A DNA stretch of 64,000 nucleotides, from positions 25,533 to 89,532 of the forward strand of contig JAUNCG010000002.1 in assembly GCA_030526715.1 (NCBI GenBank), written 5' to 3'. Below the pieces are notes generated by a model that worked only from the letters and a program-made list of their open reading frames with translations, was not told the DNA's origin and did not search any database. Made by a program: the position numbers and the translations under genes. Positions 50,401 to 58,706 of the stretch are shown here, piece by piece. The stretch is from Eubacteriales bacterium (GTDB lineage Bacteria; Bacillota; Clostridia; Lachnospirales; Lachnospiraceae). Numbering within the stretch: position 1 is the first letter of the stretch; every line of letters starts with the position of its first letter.

Positions 50401-51378
50401 ATGGAGACATGGAACTCGGTGGTGAGATTTGGTCTAAAAAGAGCCTATCATTATATAGAAAAAAATCCGGAAGAAAATTTGCCGAGACTGATGGATTGGG
50501 TGGATCGGTTTGCGGGAGAACGTTTGAACAGCTTTCCGTCGCAGCGCAGGGCGATCCGTGAGGCGGTAAACGACCAGAAAAGTCCGATGCATGAACTGAT
50601 TCTGAATATACTGCACGAGACGGACACGGAGGTGCTCAAGGAAGTTTTTGAAAACTTTTTTCTGAATGCGAATCTGGTCGGCAGAACGAGAAGAGAGGAA
50701 GCCGGAAGGCAGTACCATTGTAAGATCCCTTGGGCCATCCACCTGACGGCTTCAGAGAAAGGAAGGTATCTGAGCTTCGACGAGCTTGATGCGATGATCC
50801 TGCAGGGAAAAGAGCTGGGGATCTATATGTACATTTATTCTGATGCAGAGCCGCTGGAACACAAACAGGATCTGGTGGCTATCAGCAGAAAGCATCATGA
50901 GTGTCAGTTTCTGGCATTTACGGATGGAAGATGGATGGACGAGGAGCTGGCAGATATCATGCTGGAGGTGAAAAATATCGTTCTGGCTATCCGCGACGGG
51001 GAGACGGAAGGGACGACAGATGAGAAATACGATGCAGTTGCCTTTGAGAAAAAAGGACAGGCCATGGAGCTTCTGAAGAGAAAAAAGCTGCCGTTCGGGA
51101 TAGGATGCTCCTTTGATCAGAAAAATCTTGCATTTTACTGCAGCGACGAATATCTGGATCAGATCATTCGCTGGGGAGCAAAATTCATATGGTATATTCC
51201 TGAAAAATCCGGGGAGAGCGGATCCGGGATGACGCAGGAGCAGAGCGCTTTTCTGCGTGAACGGATGCGCAAGATACGGGAGACAAAGCCGATTTTCGCG
51301 GCAGCTCTTCAGATCGATGAAGAAGATACTGTAAAAATCCCGCAGCCGATGGATCACGTACACTGCGGGATTTCCTAA
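50401..51378 (+). CDS. Radical-SAM-like protein lacking the iron-sulfur cluster motif
   Basis: This 325-residue protein follows a Lachnospiraceae radical-SAM group in most of its length: NFFLNANLVGRTRREEAGRQYH, then IPWAI, then LSFDELDAMILQGKELGIYMYIYS, AEPL, QFLAFTDGRWMDEELADIM, KFIWYIP and RETKPIF. Where that family has a SACNLxCxGCWA-type cluster loop between IPWAI and LSFDEL, only about ten residues (HLTASEKGRY) remain, with no cysteine. The usual GGEP is DAEP, and the C-terminus ends at MDHVHCGIS without the SPASM-like cysteines. It therefore cannot make a normal cluster and is probably a pseudoenzyme or a protein with a new role. ATG 50401 has AGGAGG at correct spacing; 50380 is an alternative with AGAGGAAAG. 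Confidence 0.75.
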   Translation: METWNSVVRFGLKRAYHYIEKNPEENLPRLMDWVDRFAGERLNSFPSQRRAIREAVNDQKSPMHELILNILHETDTEVLKEVFENFFLNANLVGRTRREEAGRQYHCKIPWAIHLTASEKGRYLSFDELDAMILQGKELGIYMYIYSDAEPLEHKQDLVAISRKHHECQFLAFTDGRWMDEELADIMLEVKNIVLAIRDGETEGTTDEKYDAVAFEKKGQAMELLKRKKLPFGIGCSFDQKNLAFYCSDEYLDQIIRWGAKFIWYIPEKSGESGSGMTQEQSAFLRERMRKIRETKPIFAAALQIDEEDTVKIPQPMDHVHCGIS

Positions 51379-51467
51379 AGGGGAGGATAAGTATTGAAAA
51401 ATTTATCTTTGGTATGTTCCTAGTATAGACATTTTCGGAGATAATATTCACCAAATGCAAAAATCCT

Positions 51468-51496
51468 TTGAAAAATCCATGGAACTGTATTATACT
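51468..51496 (+). promoter_or_regulatory. Sigma-A promoter of the SEC-C gene
   Basis: TTGAAA (51468-51473) and TATACT (51491-51496) are 17 bp apart, 42 bases before the start codon. Confidence 0.75.
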
Positions 51497-51538
51497 GTAT
51501 GTGCAAATTTTATATACAATAAAAAGGATGGAAGAAAC

Positions 51539-52039
51539 ATGGGTTTATTACAGCAGTGGAGAGATATGGCATACTCTCAGGAGACAGATAAACAGCAGCT
51601 CCAGAAGTTCTGGACCGATTATTTTCTGGTGGAGAAGGGAATCTACGAGCAGCTGCTCGCGAATCCGGACGAAGTGGTAGCCGGTACCGTAAAGGAGCTG
51701 GCAGAGAAGTTTGAGATCCCGGTACTGACCATGGTTGGTTTTCTGGACGGTATCGACGATAGTCTGAAGGTGAAGAATAACATTGAGGAGATGGAGGAAG
51801 ATACCAGAGTCAACCTTGGCTTTGATAAGGAGCTGCTCTACAAGAACATGGTAGATGCGAAGGCTGACTGGCTCTACAACATTCCTGCATGGAATGATAT
51901 TTTCCCGGAGGAGAAGAGAAAAGAGCTTTACAAAGAGGCGAAGCGTGCGAATACCATCGTCAAGGGACCGAAGGTCGGCAGAAACGATCCGTGTCCGTGC
52001 GGAAGCGGCAAGAAGTATAAGAAATGCTGCGGAAGATAA
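51539..52039 (+). CDS. SEC-C motif protein
   Basis: The 166-residue protein has a helical body and a C-terminal SEC-C zinc motif, [19 protein letters not shown] (about residues 147-165), identical in pattern to the tail of SecA, which binds zinc and the SecB or ribosome surface. It has no SecA ATPase. In Lachnospiraceae this is a common small protein of unknown function, possibly a ribosome- or translocon-associated factor. ATG 51539 is preferred over an in-frame ATG at 51455 because the promoter (51468-51496) lies after that ATG. The next gene starts at the last bases of its stop codon (TAATG). Confidence 0.85.
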   Translation: MGLLQQWRDMAYSQETDKQQLQKFWTDYFLVEKGIYEQLLANPDEVVAGTVKELAEKFEIPVLTMVGFLDGIDDSLKVKNNIEEMEEDTRVNLGFDKELLYKNMVDAKADWLYNIPAWNDIFPEEKRKELYKEAKRANTIVKGPKVGRNDPCPCGSGKKYKKCCGR

Positions 52040-52797
52040 TGACGTATGGCGTTTGGATGGCGCTGGGAGTACTGGCGTTGCTGTACTTTGGGGATCTGCT
52101 TATAAACAGAGTGGATTTTTGCATGATTTGGCTGCCGGCAGGTCTGTTCCTGTTGGCAGTCGGTTTTTATCGGCGTCTGCGTATGCTGCATCCGAAGGGC
52201 TTTCGACTGCCTGCGCCGCTGCTATGGACGGCAGGGCTGGTGATCGGGGTCGTATGTTTCCTCTTTACAGTAGTGGAGATACGGATTTTTACGGTTATGC
52301 ATCAGAGTCCACCGCAGAATCTGGAGTATATTATCGTACTGGGAGCACAGGTGAAGGGTACGAGACCGAGTCTTGCTCTGGAAAAGCGACTTAGGAAGGC
52401 GCAGGAATATCTGGAAGAGAACCCACAAACGAGAGCGATCCTGTCCGGAGGACAGGGAGATGGGGAGGACATCAGTGAAGCTCTGTGCATGTCCGAATAC
52501 CTCATAGAGCATGGAGTAGAGGAGGGGCGTTTGCTTCTGGAAGACCGCTCTACGACAACTCTGGAGAACCTACAGTTCAGTGAGGAGATCCTGAGACGAC
52601 AGGGCGCATCAAAGCACGCATCGATTGGGATACTGACGAACAATTTTCATGTATACCGCGCGCTGCGGCTTGCTGAGCACATGGGATATACGGATAGCTG
52701 CGGGATTGCAGCGTCGTCCGACTGGAGACTGCAGCCGCACTATCTGGTACGTGAATTTTTTGCATTGATAAAAGAAAAAGTGAGAGGGAACATCTGA
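52039..52797 (+). CDS. DUF218 (YdcF-like) membrane protein
   Basis: The 252-residue protein has three or four N-terminal hydrophobic segments (about residues 1-90) and a soluble DUF218/SanA-like domain: EYIIVLGAQVKGTRPSLALEKRL, AILSGGQGDGEDISEA, LEDRSTTTLENLQFSEEIL and GILTNNFHVYRALRLAEHMG. The family has been linked to vancomycin sensitivity and envelope maintenance in E. coli (SanA); a phosphatase- or nucleotide-type activity is suspected but unproven. ATG 52039 overlaps the SEC-C stop as TAATG, so translation is coupled; ATG 52024 would lie inside the SEC-C gene. Confidence 0.83.
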   Translation: MTYGVWMALGVLALLYFGDLLINRVDFCMIWLPAGLFLLAVGFYRRLRMLHPKGFRLPAPLLWTAGLVIGVVCFLFTVVEIRIFTVMHQSPPQNLEYIIVLGAQVKGTRPSLALEKRLRKAQEYLEENPQTRAILSGGQGDGEDISEALCMSEYLIEHGVEEGRLLLEDRSTTTLENLQFSEEILRRQGASKHASIGILTNNFHVYRALRLAEHMGYTDSCGIAASSDWRLQPHYLVREFFALIKEKVRGNI

Positions 52798-52824
52798 AGC
52801 AGATGTCTCCTCTCATTTTTCATT
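52781..52824 (+). terminator. Terminator overlapping the end of the DUF218 gene
   Basis: GAGAGG...ACATCTG and CAGATGT...CCTCTC arms around AAG, then ATTTTT. It begins inside the last codons and also ends the convergent lipoprotein gene. Confidence 0.8.
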
Positions 52825-52853
52825 CGTTTTCTTACAGGTATTATTTCGGCGTA

Positions 52854-54134
52854 TTATTCCAGCGATCTCGGCTGATAGGCGATCTCAATGCTGATCACAG
52901 TCTGCTCCTCATTGTTGACGGTGAAATCGTAGCCGTCAAGAGAACTGTCGGTTCCTTCAACAGTATAATAAGTATAGTCAGAGCTGCTCTCCGTATTCTT
53001 TTCATAGCTGATACCATTCAGCGCGGCTTCCAGCTCGTCAACACTCATGCCGAGCTGAATGTCCTTCGGAAGAAGGAAGGAGAGCTTGTCTCCATAGGTG
53101 CTCACATCAATGGATGTGACGAAGCAGTTCTGTATCGTGGTGGCGTTCCCGCTGTAGTTGCGGGTAAGGGTACGGAATTCCTGATTATCCTTCATGAGAG
53201 ATACCCAGCCGGAATCCCTGCCGGCTACAATAGAATCGGAGTCCTGTTCCTTCAAGGTGAAGCCGTTGGCAAGAAATACAGATACGGGAGCCGGGAGACG
53301 GTATACATCATCGGCAAATTCTACTGTATAATCCATCAGATCCCCGGACAGCGCTTCCGGAGCCTGATAGGCCAGAACTTCCGGTGTAGGCTCATCACTG
53401 ACCTCTGCGGCAGCCGTCGCATTGGCCTCTTCATCATAGACGAAGTTCTTCAGATCTACTTCGTTCAGGACATTCGTCTCAGCATCCACATAAAGATCGA
53501 TTTCCTGATAGTAGTCATAGGAGTAGGTGAGCTTGGTATACAGCTCTCCCTCATAGATGTCGGAGGGCTCGCCGTAAGCAGCCTTGATATCGTCCAGTGT
53601 AGATACATTGTAGAGGATACCCTTCGGGAGCTCCAAAGTGGTCGTATCCGGAGCATCTGTAAACTGGAAGGAATCCAGAGAAAATCCGCCGATCATACAG
53701 TCGGAGATGGGAACGGTGTTGATACCGAGATTGATGATGGAGCCATACACCGTCAGCTCTCCCTTTTGAAATCTCTCAGCGGAGGAATAGCTGTTGGGAG
53801 AAATCTCGGTAGATGCATCCCCCTGATACTCCCAGCCTTTAGCGACAAAATCGGCGTAGGACATCGGAAAAGCATATACTTCATCGTCCAGCTTTATCTG
53901 AAAACTATACAGGTCATCGGAGAGCTGATCTCTTCGCTTCTGGTTCAGGGCATTTGCCTTTGCGGCTGCGTCTGCGGAAATATCCTTGTCGGTCTCCTCC
54001 GAAAGAATGTCATCGGTCTCTTCGGCACCTTCGTCGATGATGACAGCCTCGGTCATATCCTCTGCGAAAACAAGACTACAACCGGAAAGGGCAATGGTAC
54101 CTGCGAAAAGGCAGGCGATCAGTTTCTGTTTCAT
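52854..54134 (-). CDS. Lipoprotein with two related domains, unknown function
   Basis: The 426-residue protein has a signal and lipobox (LFAGTIALSGCSLVFA, Cys19). An acidic, Glu/Asp-rich linker follows (about 25-60). Two similar halves come next. The first begins YSFQIKLDDEVYAFPMSYADFVAKGWEYQ (about 76-104) and the second DYTVEFADDVYRLPAPVSVFLANGFTLKE (about 265-293). Each is followed by a strand, a turn with G/N and LPKG or LPKD. It thus looks like an internal duplication of about 170 residues. No enzymatic motif is seen. It is lipid-anchored outside the membrane. A long open frame runs antisense through it and is rejected. Confidence 0.8.
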   Translation of the reverse strand: MKQKLIACLFAGTIALSGCSLVFAEDMTEAVIIDEGAEETDDILSEETDKDISADAAAKANALNQKRRDQLSDDLYSFQIKLDDEVYAFPMSYADFVAKGWEYQGDASTEISPNSYSSAERFQKGELTVYGSIINLGINTVPISDCMIGGFSLDSFQFTDAPDTTTLELPKGILYNVSTLDDIKAAYGEPSDIYEGELYTKLTYSYDYYQEIDLYVDAETNVLNEVDLKNFVYDEEANATAAAEVSDEPTPEVLAYQAPEALSGDLMDYTVEFADDVYRLPAPVSVFLANGFTLKEQDSDSIVAGRDSGWVSLMKDNQEFRTLTRNYSGNATTIQNCFVTSIDVSTYGDKLSFLLPKDIQLGMSVDELEAALNGISYEKNTESSSDYTYYTVEGTDSSLDGYDFTVNNEEQTVISIEIAYQPRSLE

Positions 54135-54189
54135 AAATCATACCTCCCAATACTTGAAATAACGATGCAAATACGAAAATGCTTTATAA

Positions 54190-54218
54190 TTCATATCATA
54201 GCATAAGGGGATCGACAA
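54190..54218 (-). promoter_or_regulatory. Possible promoter of the two-domain lipoprotein
   Basis: On the minus strand TTGTCG (54213-54218) and TATGAA (54190-54195) are 17 bp apart. Confidence 0.4.
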
Positions 54219-54342
54219 ATCCAGTGATTTCCATGCTTGACAGAATAAGCCTTGGGTGTTAGCCTAAATATCGGAATCTGTGATGTAAAAGACCGACATT
54301 ATATAGGTAATTACATTGCAATAGGAAAGGAAGAGGAACGCG

Positions 54343-56292
54343 ATGGATAAGAAGAAATTTTATATGACGACGGCGATAGCCTATACCTCAGGCAAGCCGC
54401 ACATTGGTAATACGTATGAGATTATTCTGGCGGATGCGATCGCGCGTTTTAAGCGTGAGCAGGGCTATGATGTATTTTTCCAGACCGGCACAGACGAGCA
54501 TGGTCAGAAGATCGAGCTCAAGGCAGCAGAGGCAGGTGTGACGCCGAAGGAGTTTGTAGACGGAGTGGCAGGGGAGATCAGGAGAATCTGGGATCTCGCG
54601 AATACCTCCTATGACAAGTTTATCCGTACGACCGATGAGGATCATGAGAAGCAGGTACAGAAGATCTTCAAGAAGCTGTATGATCAGGGGGATATTTATA
54701 AAGGATATTACGAAGGCATGTACTGTACTCCGTGTGAATCTTTCTTTACGGAGTCTCAGCTGGTAGACGGGAAGTGTCCGGACTGCGGACGTGAGGTTCA
54801 GCCGGCGAAGGAAGAGGCCTATTTCTTCAAGATGAGTAAATACGCAGACCGCCTGATCGAGCATATCAACACCCATCCGGAGTTTATTCAGCCGGTATCC
54901 AGAAAAAATGAGATGATGAACAACTTCCTGCTTCCGGGGCTGCAGGATCTGTGTGTATCCCGCACCTCCTTTACATGGGGGATTCAGGTACCGTTTGACC
55001 CGAAGCATGTGGTGTACGTATGGCTGGATGCACTCACCAACTATATCACCGGAATCGGATATGATGCGGAGGGCAATTCCACAGAGCAGTTCAAGAAGAA
55101 CTGGCCCGCAGATCTGCATCTGATCGGAAAGGACATCATCCGCTTCCATACCATTTACTGGCCGATTTTTCTGATGGCGTTGGATCTTCCGCTGCCGAAG
55201 CAGGTATTCGGACATCCGTGGCTGCTGCAGGGTGACGGCAAGATGAGCAAATCTAAGGGAAATGTGATCTATGCGGATGATCTGGCGGAGCTCTTCGGTG
55301 TGGACGCAGTGCGTTACTTCGTTCTGCATGAGATGCCGTTTGAGAATGATGGCGTGATCACTTGGGAGCTGGTGGTAGAACGTCTGAACTCTGATCTGGC
55401 CAATACGCTGGGCAATCTGGTGAACCGCACCATCTCCATGTCTAACAAATATTTTGACGGCGTGGTTGCGGATAAGGGCGTGATCGAGCCGGTAGACGAC
55501 GAACTGAAAGCGGTTGCGCTGGAGACACCGAAGAAGGTGGCAGAGAAGATGGAAGGTCTGCATGTGGCAGATGCCATCAGCGATATCTTTACGCTGTTCA
55601 AGCGCTGCAATAAATACATTGATGAGACCATGCCATGGGCGTTGGCTAAGGATGAGAGCAAGCAGGATCGTCTGGCGACGGTGCTTTACAATCTGGTAGA
55701 GTGCATCTCCATCGGCGCGGCGCTGCTGGAATCCTTTATGCCGGAGACCGCAGAGAAGATTCTGACACAGCTGAATGCAAAGAAGCGTACACTTGAGGAG
55801 ATGGAGAACTACGGTCTTTATGAATCCGGCACGAAGGTGACTGACAAGCCGGAGATCCTGTTCGCAAGACTGGATGTGAAGGAAGTACTGGAGAAGGTGG
55901 CGGCTCTGAATCCTGTAGAGGAAGAGGCGAAGGAAGAAGAGCCGGGCATTGATATAGAGCCGAAGGCGGAGATCACCTTTGATGATTTTGAGAAGCTTCA
56001 GTTTCAGGTGGGTGAGATCATTGCCTGCGAAGCAGTGAAGAAGTCTAAAAAGCTGCTGTGCAGTCAGGTGAAGATCGGCAGTCAGGTGAGACAGATCGTA
56101 TCCGGTATCAAGGCACACTACACACCGGAAGAGATGGTGGGTAAGAAGGTCATGGTTCTGGTGAATCTGAAGCCGGCCAAGCTGGCGGGCGTGCTTTCCG
56201 AGGGAATGATTCTGTGTGCAGAGGATGAGAACGGAGAGCTGTCATTGATGGTACCTGAGAAAAAGATGCCGGCAGGAGCTGAAATCAGCTAA
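54343..56292 (+). CDS. metG: Methionyl-tRNA synthetase with C-terminal tRNA-binding domain
   Basis: The 649-residue class I synthetase charges tRNA-Met. The HIGH-like HIGN is at residues 20-23, and KMSKS is at about 300-304. The zinc knuckle CTPC...CPDC lies at about 126-149. The C-terminal EMAP/Trbp111-type domain (about 540-649, DDFEKLQFQVGEIIACEAVKKSKKL and LVNLKPAKLAGVLSEGMIL) helps bind tRNA and gives the dimeric long form. ATG 54343 follows AAGGAAGAGG. I see no T-box or S-box in the leader. The next gene overlaps its stop by one base. Confidence 0.97.
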   Translation: MDKKKFYMTTAIAYTSGKPHIGNTYEIILADAIARFKREQGYDVFFQTGTDEHGQKIELKAAEAGVTPKEFVDGVAGEIRRIWDLANTSYDKFIRTTDEDHEKQVQKIFKKLYDQGDIYKGYYEGMYCTPCESFFTESQLVDGKCPDCGREVQPAKEEAYFFKMSKYADRLIEHINTHPEFIQPVSRKNEMMNNFLLPGLQDLCVSRTSFTWGIQVPFDPKHVVYVWLDALTNYITGIGYDAEGNSTEQFKKNWPADLHLIGKDIIRFHTIYWPIFLMALDLPLPKQVFGHPWLLQGDGKMSKSKGNVIYADDLAELFGVDAVRYFVLHEMPFENDGVITWELVVERLNSDLANTLGNLVNRTISMSNKYFDGVVADKGVIEPVDDELKAVALETPKKVAEKMEGLHVADAISDIFTLFKRCNKYIDETMPWALAKDESKQDRLATVLYNLVECISIGAALLESFMPETAEKILTQLNAKKRTLEEMENYGLYESGTKVTDKPEILFARLDVKEVLEKVAALNPVEEEAKEEEPGIDIEPKAEITFDDFEKLQFQVGEIIACEAVKKSKKLLCSQVKIGSQVRQIVSGIKAHYTPEEMVGKKVMVLVNLKPAKLAGVLSEGMILCAEDENGELSLMVPEKKMPAGAEIS

Positions 56293-57416
56293 TGCTGCAG
56301 ATATGGAAAAGAAGATGTAGAGCGATGGGAGTTGTTCTGCTGGCTGTCCTTGGAATGGCAGCCGCAGGACTGCTCCTGTTGACTGTCCGGGAGTATCGGC
56401 CGAAGGCGGTACAGGATGCAAAGGAAATGGGAAATCAGGCGAAGCAGTCCGTGGCGGTTGGAGACACCGTGACGGTACTGAGCTTTAATACAGGATATGC
56501 GGCGCAGGATAAATACCATGATTCCAAGCTGGACGGAGGAAAAAATAAGGTTCCGAAGTCCCGAAAGATGGTGGAGGAGAATGTACGGGGGATTTCCGAA
56601 ATTCTGCGAAGGGAAGATACGGATGTGGTATTTTTGCAGGAAGTGGACAAAGACTCCAGACGTTCCTTTTATGTGGATGAGTCCCGATGCTATGCGAGTC
56701 TGTTGAAGGAACGTCAGTCCTTTTACGCCACGAATTATCAATGTGATATGATCGCGTCACCTTGGCCGGTGGTGGGAAGAGTGAAGGCGGGACTGATGAC
56801 ACTGAGCCGCTTTGAGGCTTCACAGGCAGAGCGCGTGTCCTTGCCGGAAGCGAAGCGCTGGCCGCAGAAGCTCTTTAGTCTGAAGCGTTGTCTTCTGGTG
56901 ACTCGTATTCCGCTGGCGAATTCGGAGCGGGAGCTGGTGCTTATCAATCTTCATCTGGATGCCTACGGTGACGGTAATAACAGAGCCGCGCAGACGGAGT
57001 TCTTGTATGATATGCTGAACTGGGAATATGCAGCGGGGAATTACTGCATTGCAGGCGGAGATTTTAATCAGATGTTTGAGAATGTACCGGAGGATCTGTA
57101 TCCGCTCAAGATCACGAAGCATTTTCTGCCGGGGCTGCTGACCTACGAAGGCCTGATCGGAGAATGGGTCATGGCGAATGATCCTTCTGTTCCCACATCG
57201 AGGCTTCTCAATGAGCCCTACGATCCGGAATCGGAGAATACACAGCATTACGTGATCGACGGGTATCTGGTATCGCCAAACATCAAGGTTGAGCAGGTAG
57301 AGACGCTGGATGAGGGATTTGCCTATACAGACCATAACCCGGTGAAGCTTCAGGTGAGGCTGCTGGAAGAAGAGAATCAGTGGTTTCTTGAAGAGGAACC
57401 GGAGAAAAATAAATAA
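56292..57416 (+). CDS. Membrane-anchored endonuclease/exonuclease/phosphatase-family protein
   Basis: This 374-residue protein has an N-terminal membrane helix (about residues 12-31) and an extracytoplasmic EEP fold. The motifs are VLSFNTGYAA, DVVFLQEVDKDS (metal Glu), LINLHLDAYGD (catalytic His), AGGDFNQMFE (catalytic Asp) and AYTDHNPVKL (final Asp-His). All catalytic residues are in place, so it should be active, as a phosphodiesterase or phosphatase of nucleic acid or lipid. Its start codon overlaps the metG stop as TAATG, so translation is coupled; no functional link with metG is obvious. Confidence 0.88.
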   Translation: MLQIWKRRCRAMGVVLLAVLGMAAAGLLLLTVREYRPKAVQDAKEMGNQAKQSVAVGDTVTVLSFNTGYAAQDKYHDSKLDGGKNKVPKSRKMVEENVRGISEILRREDTDVVFLQEVDKDSRRSFYVDESRCYASLLKERQSFYATNYQCDMIASPWPVVGRVKAGLMTLSRFEASQAERVSLPEAKRWPQKLFSLKRCLLVTRIPLANSERELVLINLHLDAYGDGNNRAAQTEFLYDMLNWEYAAGNYCIAGGDFNQMFENVPEDLYPLKITKHFLPGLLTYEGLIGEWVMANDPSVPTSRLLNEPYDPESENTQHYVIDGYLVSPNIKVEQVETLDEGFAYTDHNPVKLQVRLLEEENQWFLEEEPEKNK

Positions 57417-57425
57417 ATGTACATG

Positions 57426-57471
57426 AAAAGAGCCACCCGATTTTACTCTGTTAAAATCGAATGGCTCTTTA
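57426..57471. terminator. Bidirectional terminator between the EEP gene and the orphan transcript
   Basis: AAAGAGCCA...GATTTTA and TAAAATC...TGGCTCTTT arms pair, with T-runs on both flanks. Confidence 0.8.
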
Positions 57472-57659
57472 TGAAATTTCAATTTCCATTGGATTGTACC
57501 AACTTTCTCCGGATTTTTGGTTTTGTGGACTACGTTAACGTTTCATTGGTCCGTACCTTTACTTTCTTAGATTTTGGGGTAAAACTTTAAGTCTTCGGTG
57601 GTCCGTCCTCCTTTCGGTTTTTTGTTTTGTTCTTTTTCTTATCTCTTGTTCTTTTTGAT
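57427..57659 (-). ncRNA. Candidate small RNA of ~230 nt
   Basis: On the minus strand a consensus promoter (57666-57694) and the terminator at 57427-57471 bracket about 230 bases with no coding frame. The 5' third is A-rich and contains AAAGGAGG (57605-57612) with no start codon at usable distance. Then GACGGACCA (57598-57606) and TACGGACCA (57547-57555) occur, and a GTAGTCCA segment follows. The sequence does not match an RNA family I know. It could be a regulatory RNA, or the remnant of a gene leader. Confidence 0.55.
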
Positions 57660-57665
57660 AGTTAG

Positions 57666-57694
57666 AGTATATAATACAAAAACATATTTGTCAA
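57666..57694 (-). promoter_or_regulatory. Consensus promoter for the candidate small RNA
   Basis: On the minus strand TTGACA (57689-57694) and TATACT (57666-57671) are 17 bp apart, in a very AT-rich stretch. Confidence 0.75.
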
Positions 57695-57799
57695 TAACTT
57701 TTTTGAAAAAAATAAAAATTAATTTCAATACTCTAATAATTGAATGAAAAATATATAAAAATCAGACAATTAATGCAATTAGAGGAAATCAGAGCTTTC

Positions 57800-57829
57800 T
57801 TGACAAGCCGGAACAGAACTGAGTATACT
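57800..57829 (+). promoter_or_regulatory. Sigma-A promoter of tatD-rsmA
   Basis: TTGACA (57800-57805) and TATACT (57824-57829) are 18 bp apart, about 30 bases before tatD. Confidence 0.8.
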
Positions 57830-57858
57830 CAAGGATAGAAGTGATATGGAGGAATTCT

Positions 57859-58629
57859 ATGATTTTTGATACACATGCGCATTATGATGATGAAGCGTTT
57901 CAGGAGGATCGGGAGGAGTTGCTCGGCAGTATGCGCGAGCACGGTATTGGAAAGATCGTGAATGTGGGAGCAAGTCTGCGGGGAGTGGAGGACACCTGCA
58001 AGCTGATGCAGAGGTATGATTTTATCTACGGCGCTCTGGGAGTACATCCGGATGAGGTCGGAGAGCTGACAGAGGAATGGATGACGAGGCTTGCCGAAAT
58101 GCTCTCTTCCGAAAAGGCGGTAGCCGTCGGGGAGATCGGACTGGATTATTACTGGGATAAGGAAGGACACGATATCCAGAAGTACTGGTTTGTTCGTCAG
58201 ATGGAGCTGGCAAAGAAGATGGATCTGCCGATAGTGGTACACAGCCGTGATGCGGCGAAGGATACTTTTGACTGTATCCGTGAGCATCACAGAGGCTGTA
58301 CCGGAGGAGTGATCCACTGTTATTCCGGTTCTGTAGAGATGGCGAAGGAATATGTGAAGATGGGATATTTTCTGGGTGTGGGAGGAGTGATCACCTTTAA
58401 AAATGCCCGTGTGCTGAAGGAAGTGGTGGCAGAGATCCCTCTGGAGCATCTGGTGGTGGAGACGGACTGCCCGTATCTGGCGCCGACCCCGTATCGTGGC
58501 AAGCGCAATTCCTCCCTCTATCTTCCGAAGATGATAGAGGCTATCGCACAGATCAAGAAGCTTGAGGCAGAAGAGGTGGAACGGATCACATGGGAGAACG
58601 CACACCGCCTATACCGTCTGCCGATGTGA
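57859..58629 (+). CDS. tatD: TatD-family metal-dependent hydrolase
   Basis: The 256-residue TIM-barrel enzyme shows the TatD motifs: MIFDTHAHYDD (HxH), AVGEIGLDYYWD (metal Glu), IVVHSRDA (His), VIHCYSG (His) and VETDCPYLAPTPYRGKRNS (Asp). TatD proteins are deoxyribonucleases or D-amino-acyl-tRNA-related hydrolases; the exact activity is not assigned. ATG 57859 has GGAGG at proper distance; GTG 57841 lacks one. It lies 77 bases before rsmA, a common clostridial order, although the usual rnmV between them is absent. Confidence 0.93.
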   Translation: MIFDTHAHYDDEAFQEDREELLGSMREHGIGKIVNVGASLRGVEDTCKLMQRYDFIYGALGVHPDEVGELTEEWMTRLAEMLSSEKAVAVGEIGLDYYWDKEGHDIQKYWFVRQMELAKKMDLPIVVHSRDAAKDTFDCIREHHRGCTGGVIHCYSGSVEMAKEYVKMGYFLGVGGVITFKNARVLKEVVAEIPLEHLVVETDCPYLAPTPYRGKRNSSLYLPKMIEAIAQIKKLEAEEVERITWENAHRLYRLPM

Positions 58630-58706
58630 ACAGCAGAAGCTTGAGTTATTATATCCGGAAGTGAGGCGCTTTCGGGGCGAGATGAAGAGATAGGAAGAGA
58701 AGATAT

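Noticed and set aside
52803..54206. 467-codon open frame on the plus strand
   Set aside because: It lies antisense to the lipoprotein gene, has no ribosome binding site, and its sequence lacks any recognisable domain. The minus-strand protein has a signal peptide and lipobox.
54237..54265. TTGACA promoter before metG
   Set aside because: The -35 is perfect, but the hexamer 17 bp on is TAGCCT; no acceptable -10 was found within 16-18 bp.
54388..56118. 576-codon open frame antisense to metG
   Set aside because: Shadow of metG; His/Leu/Arg-rich composition typical of reverse-strand translation of a real gene.
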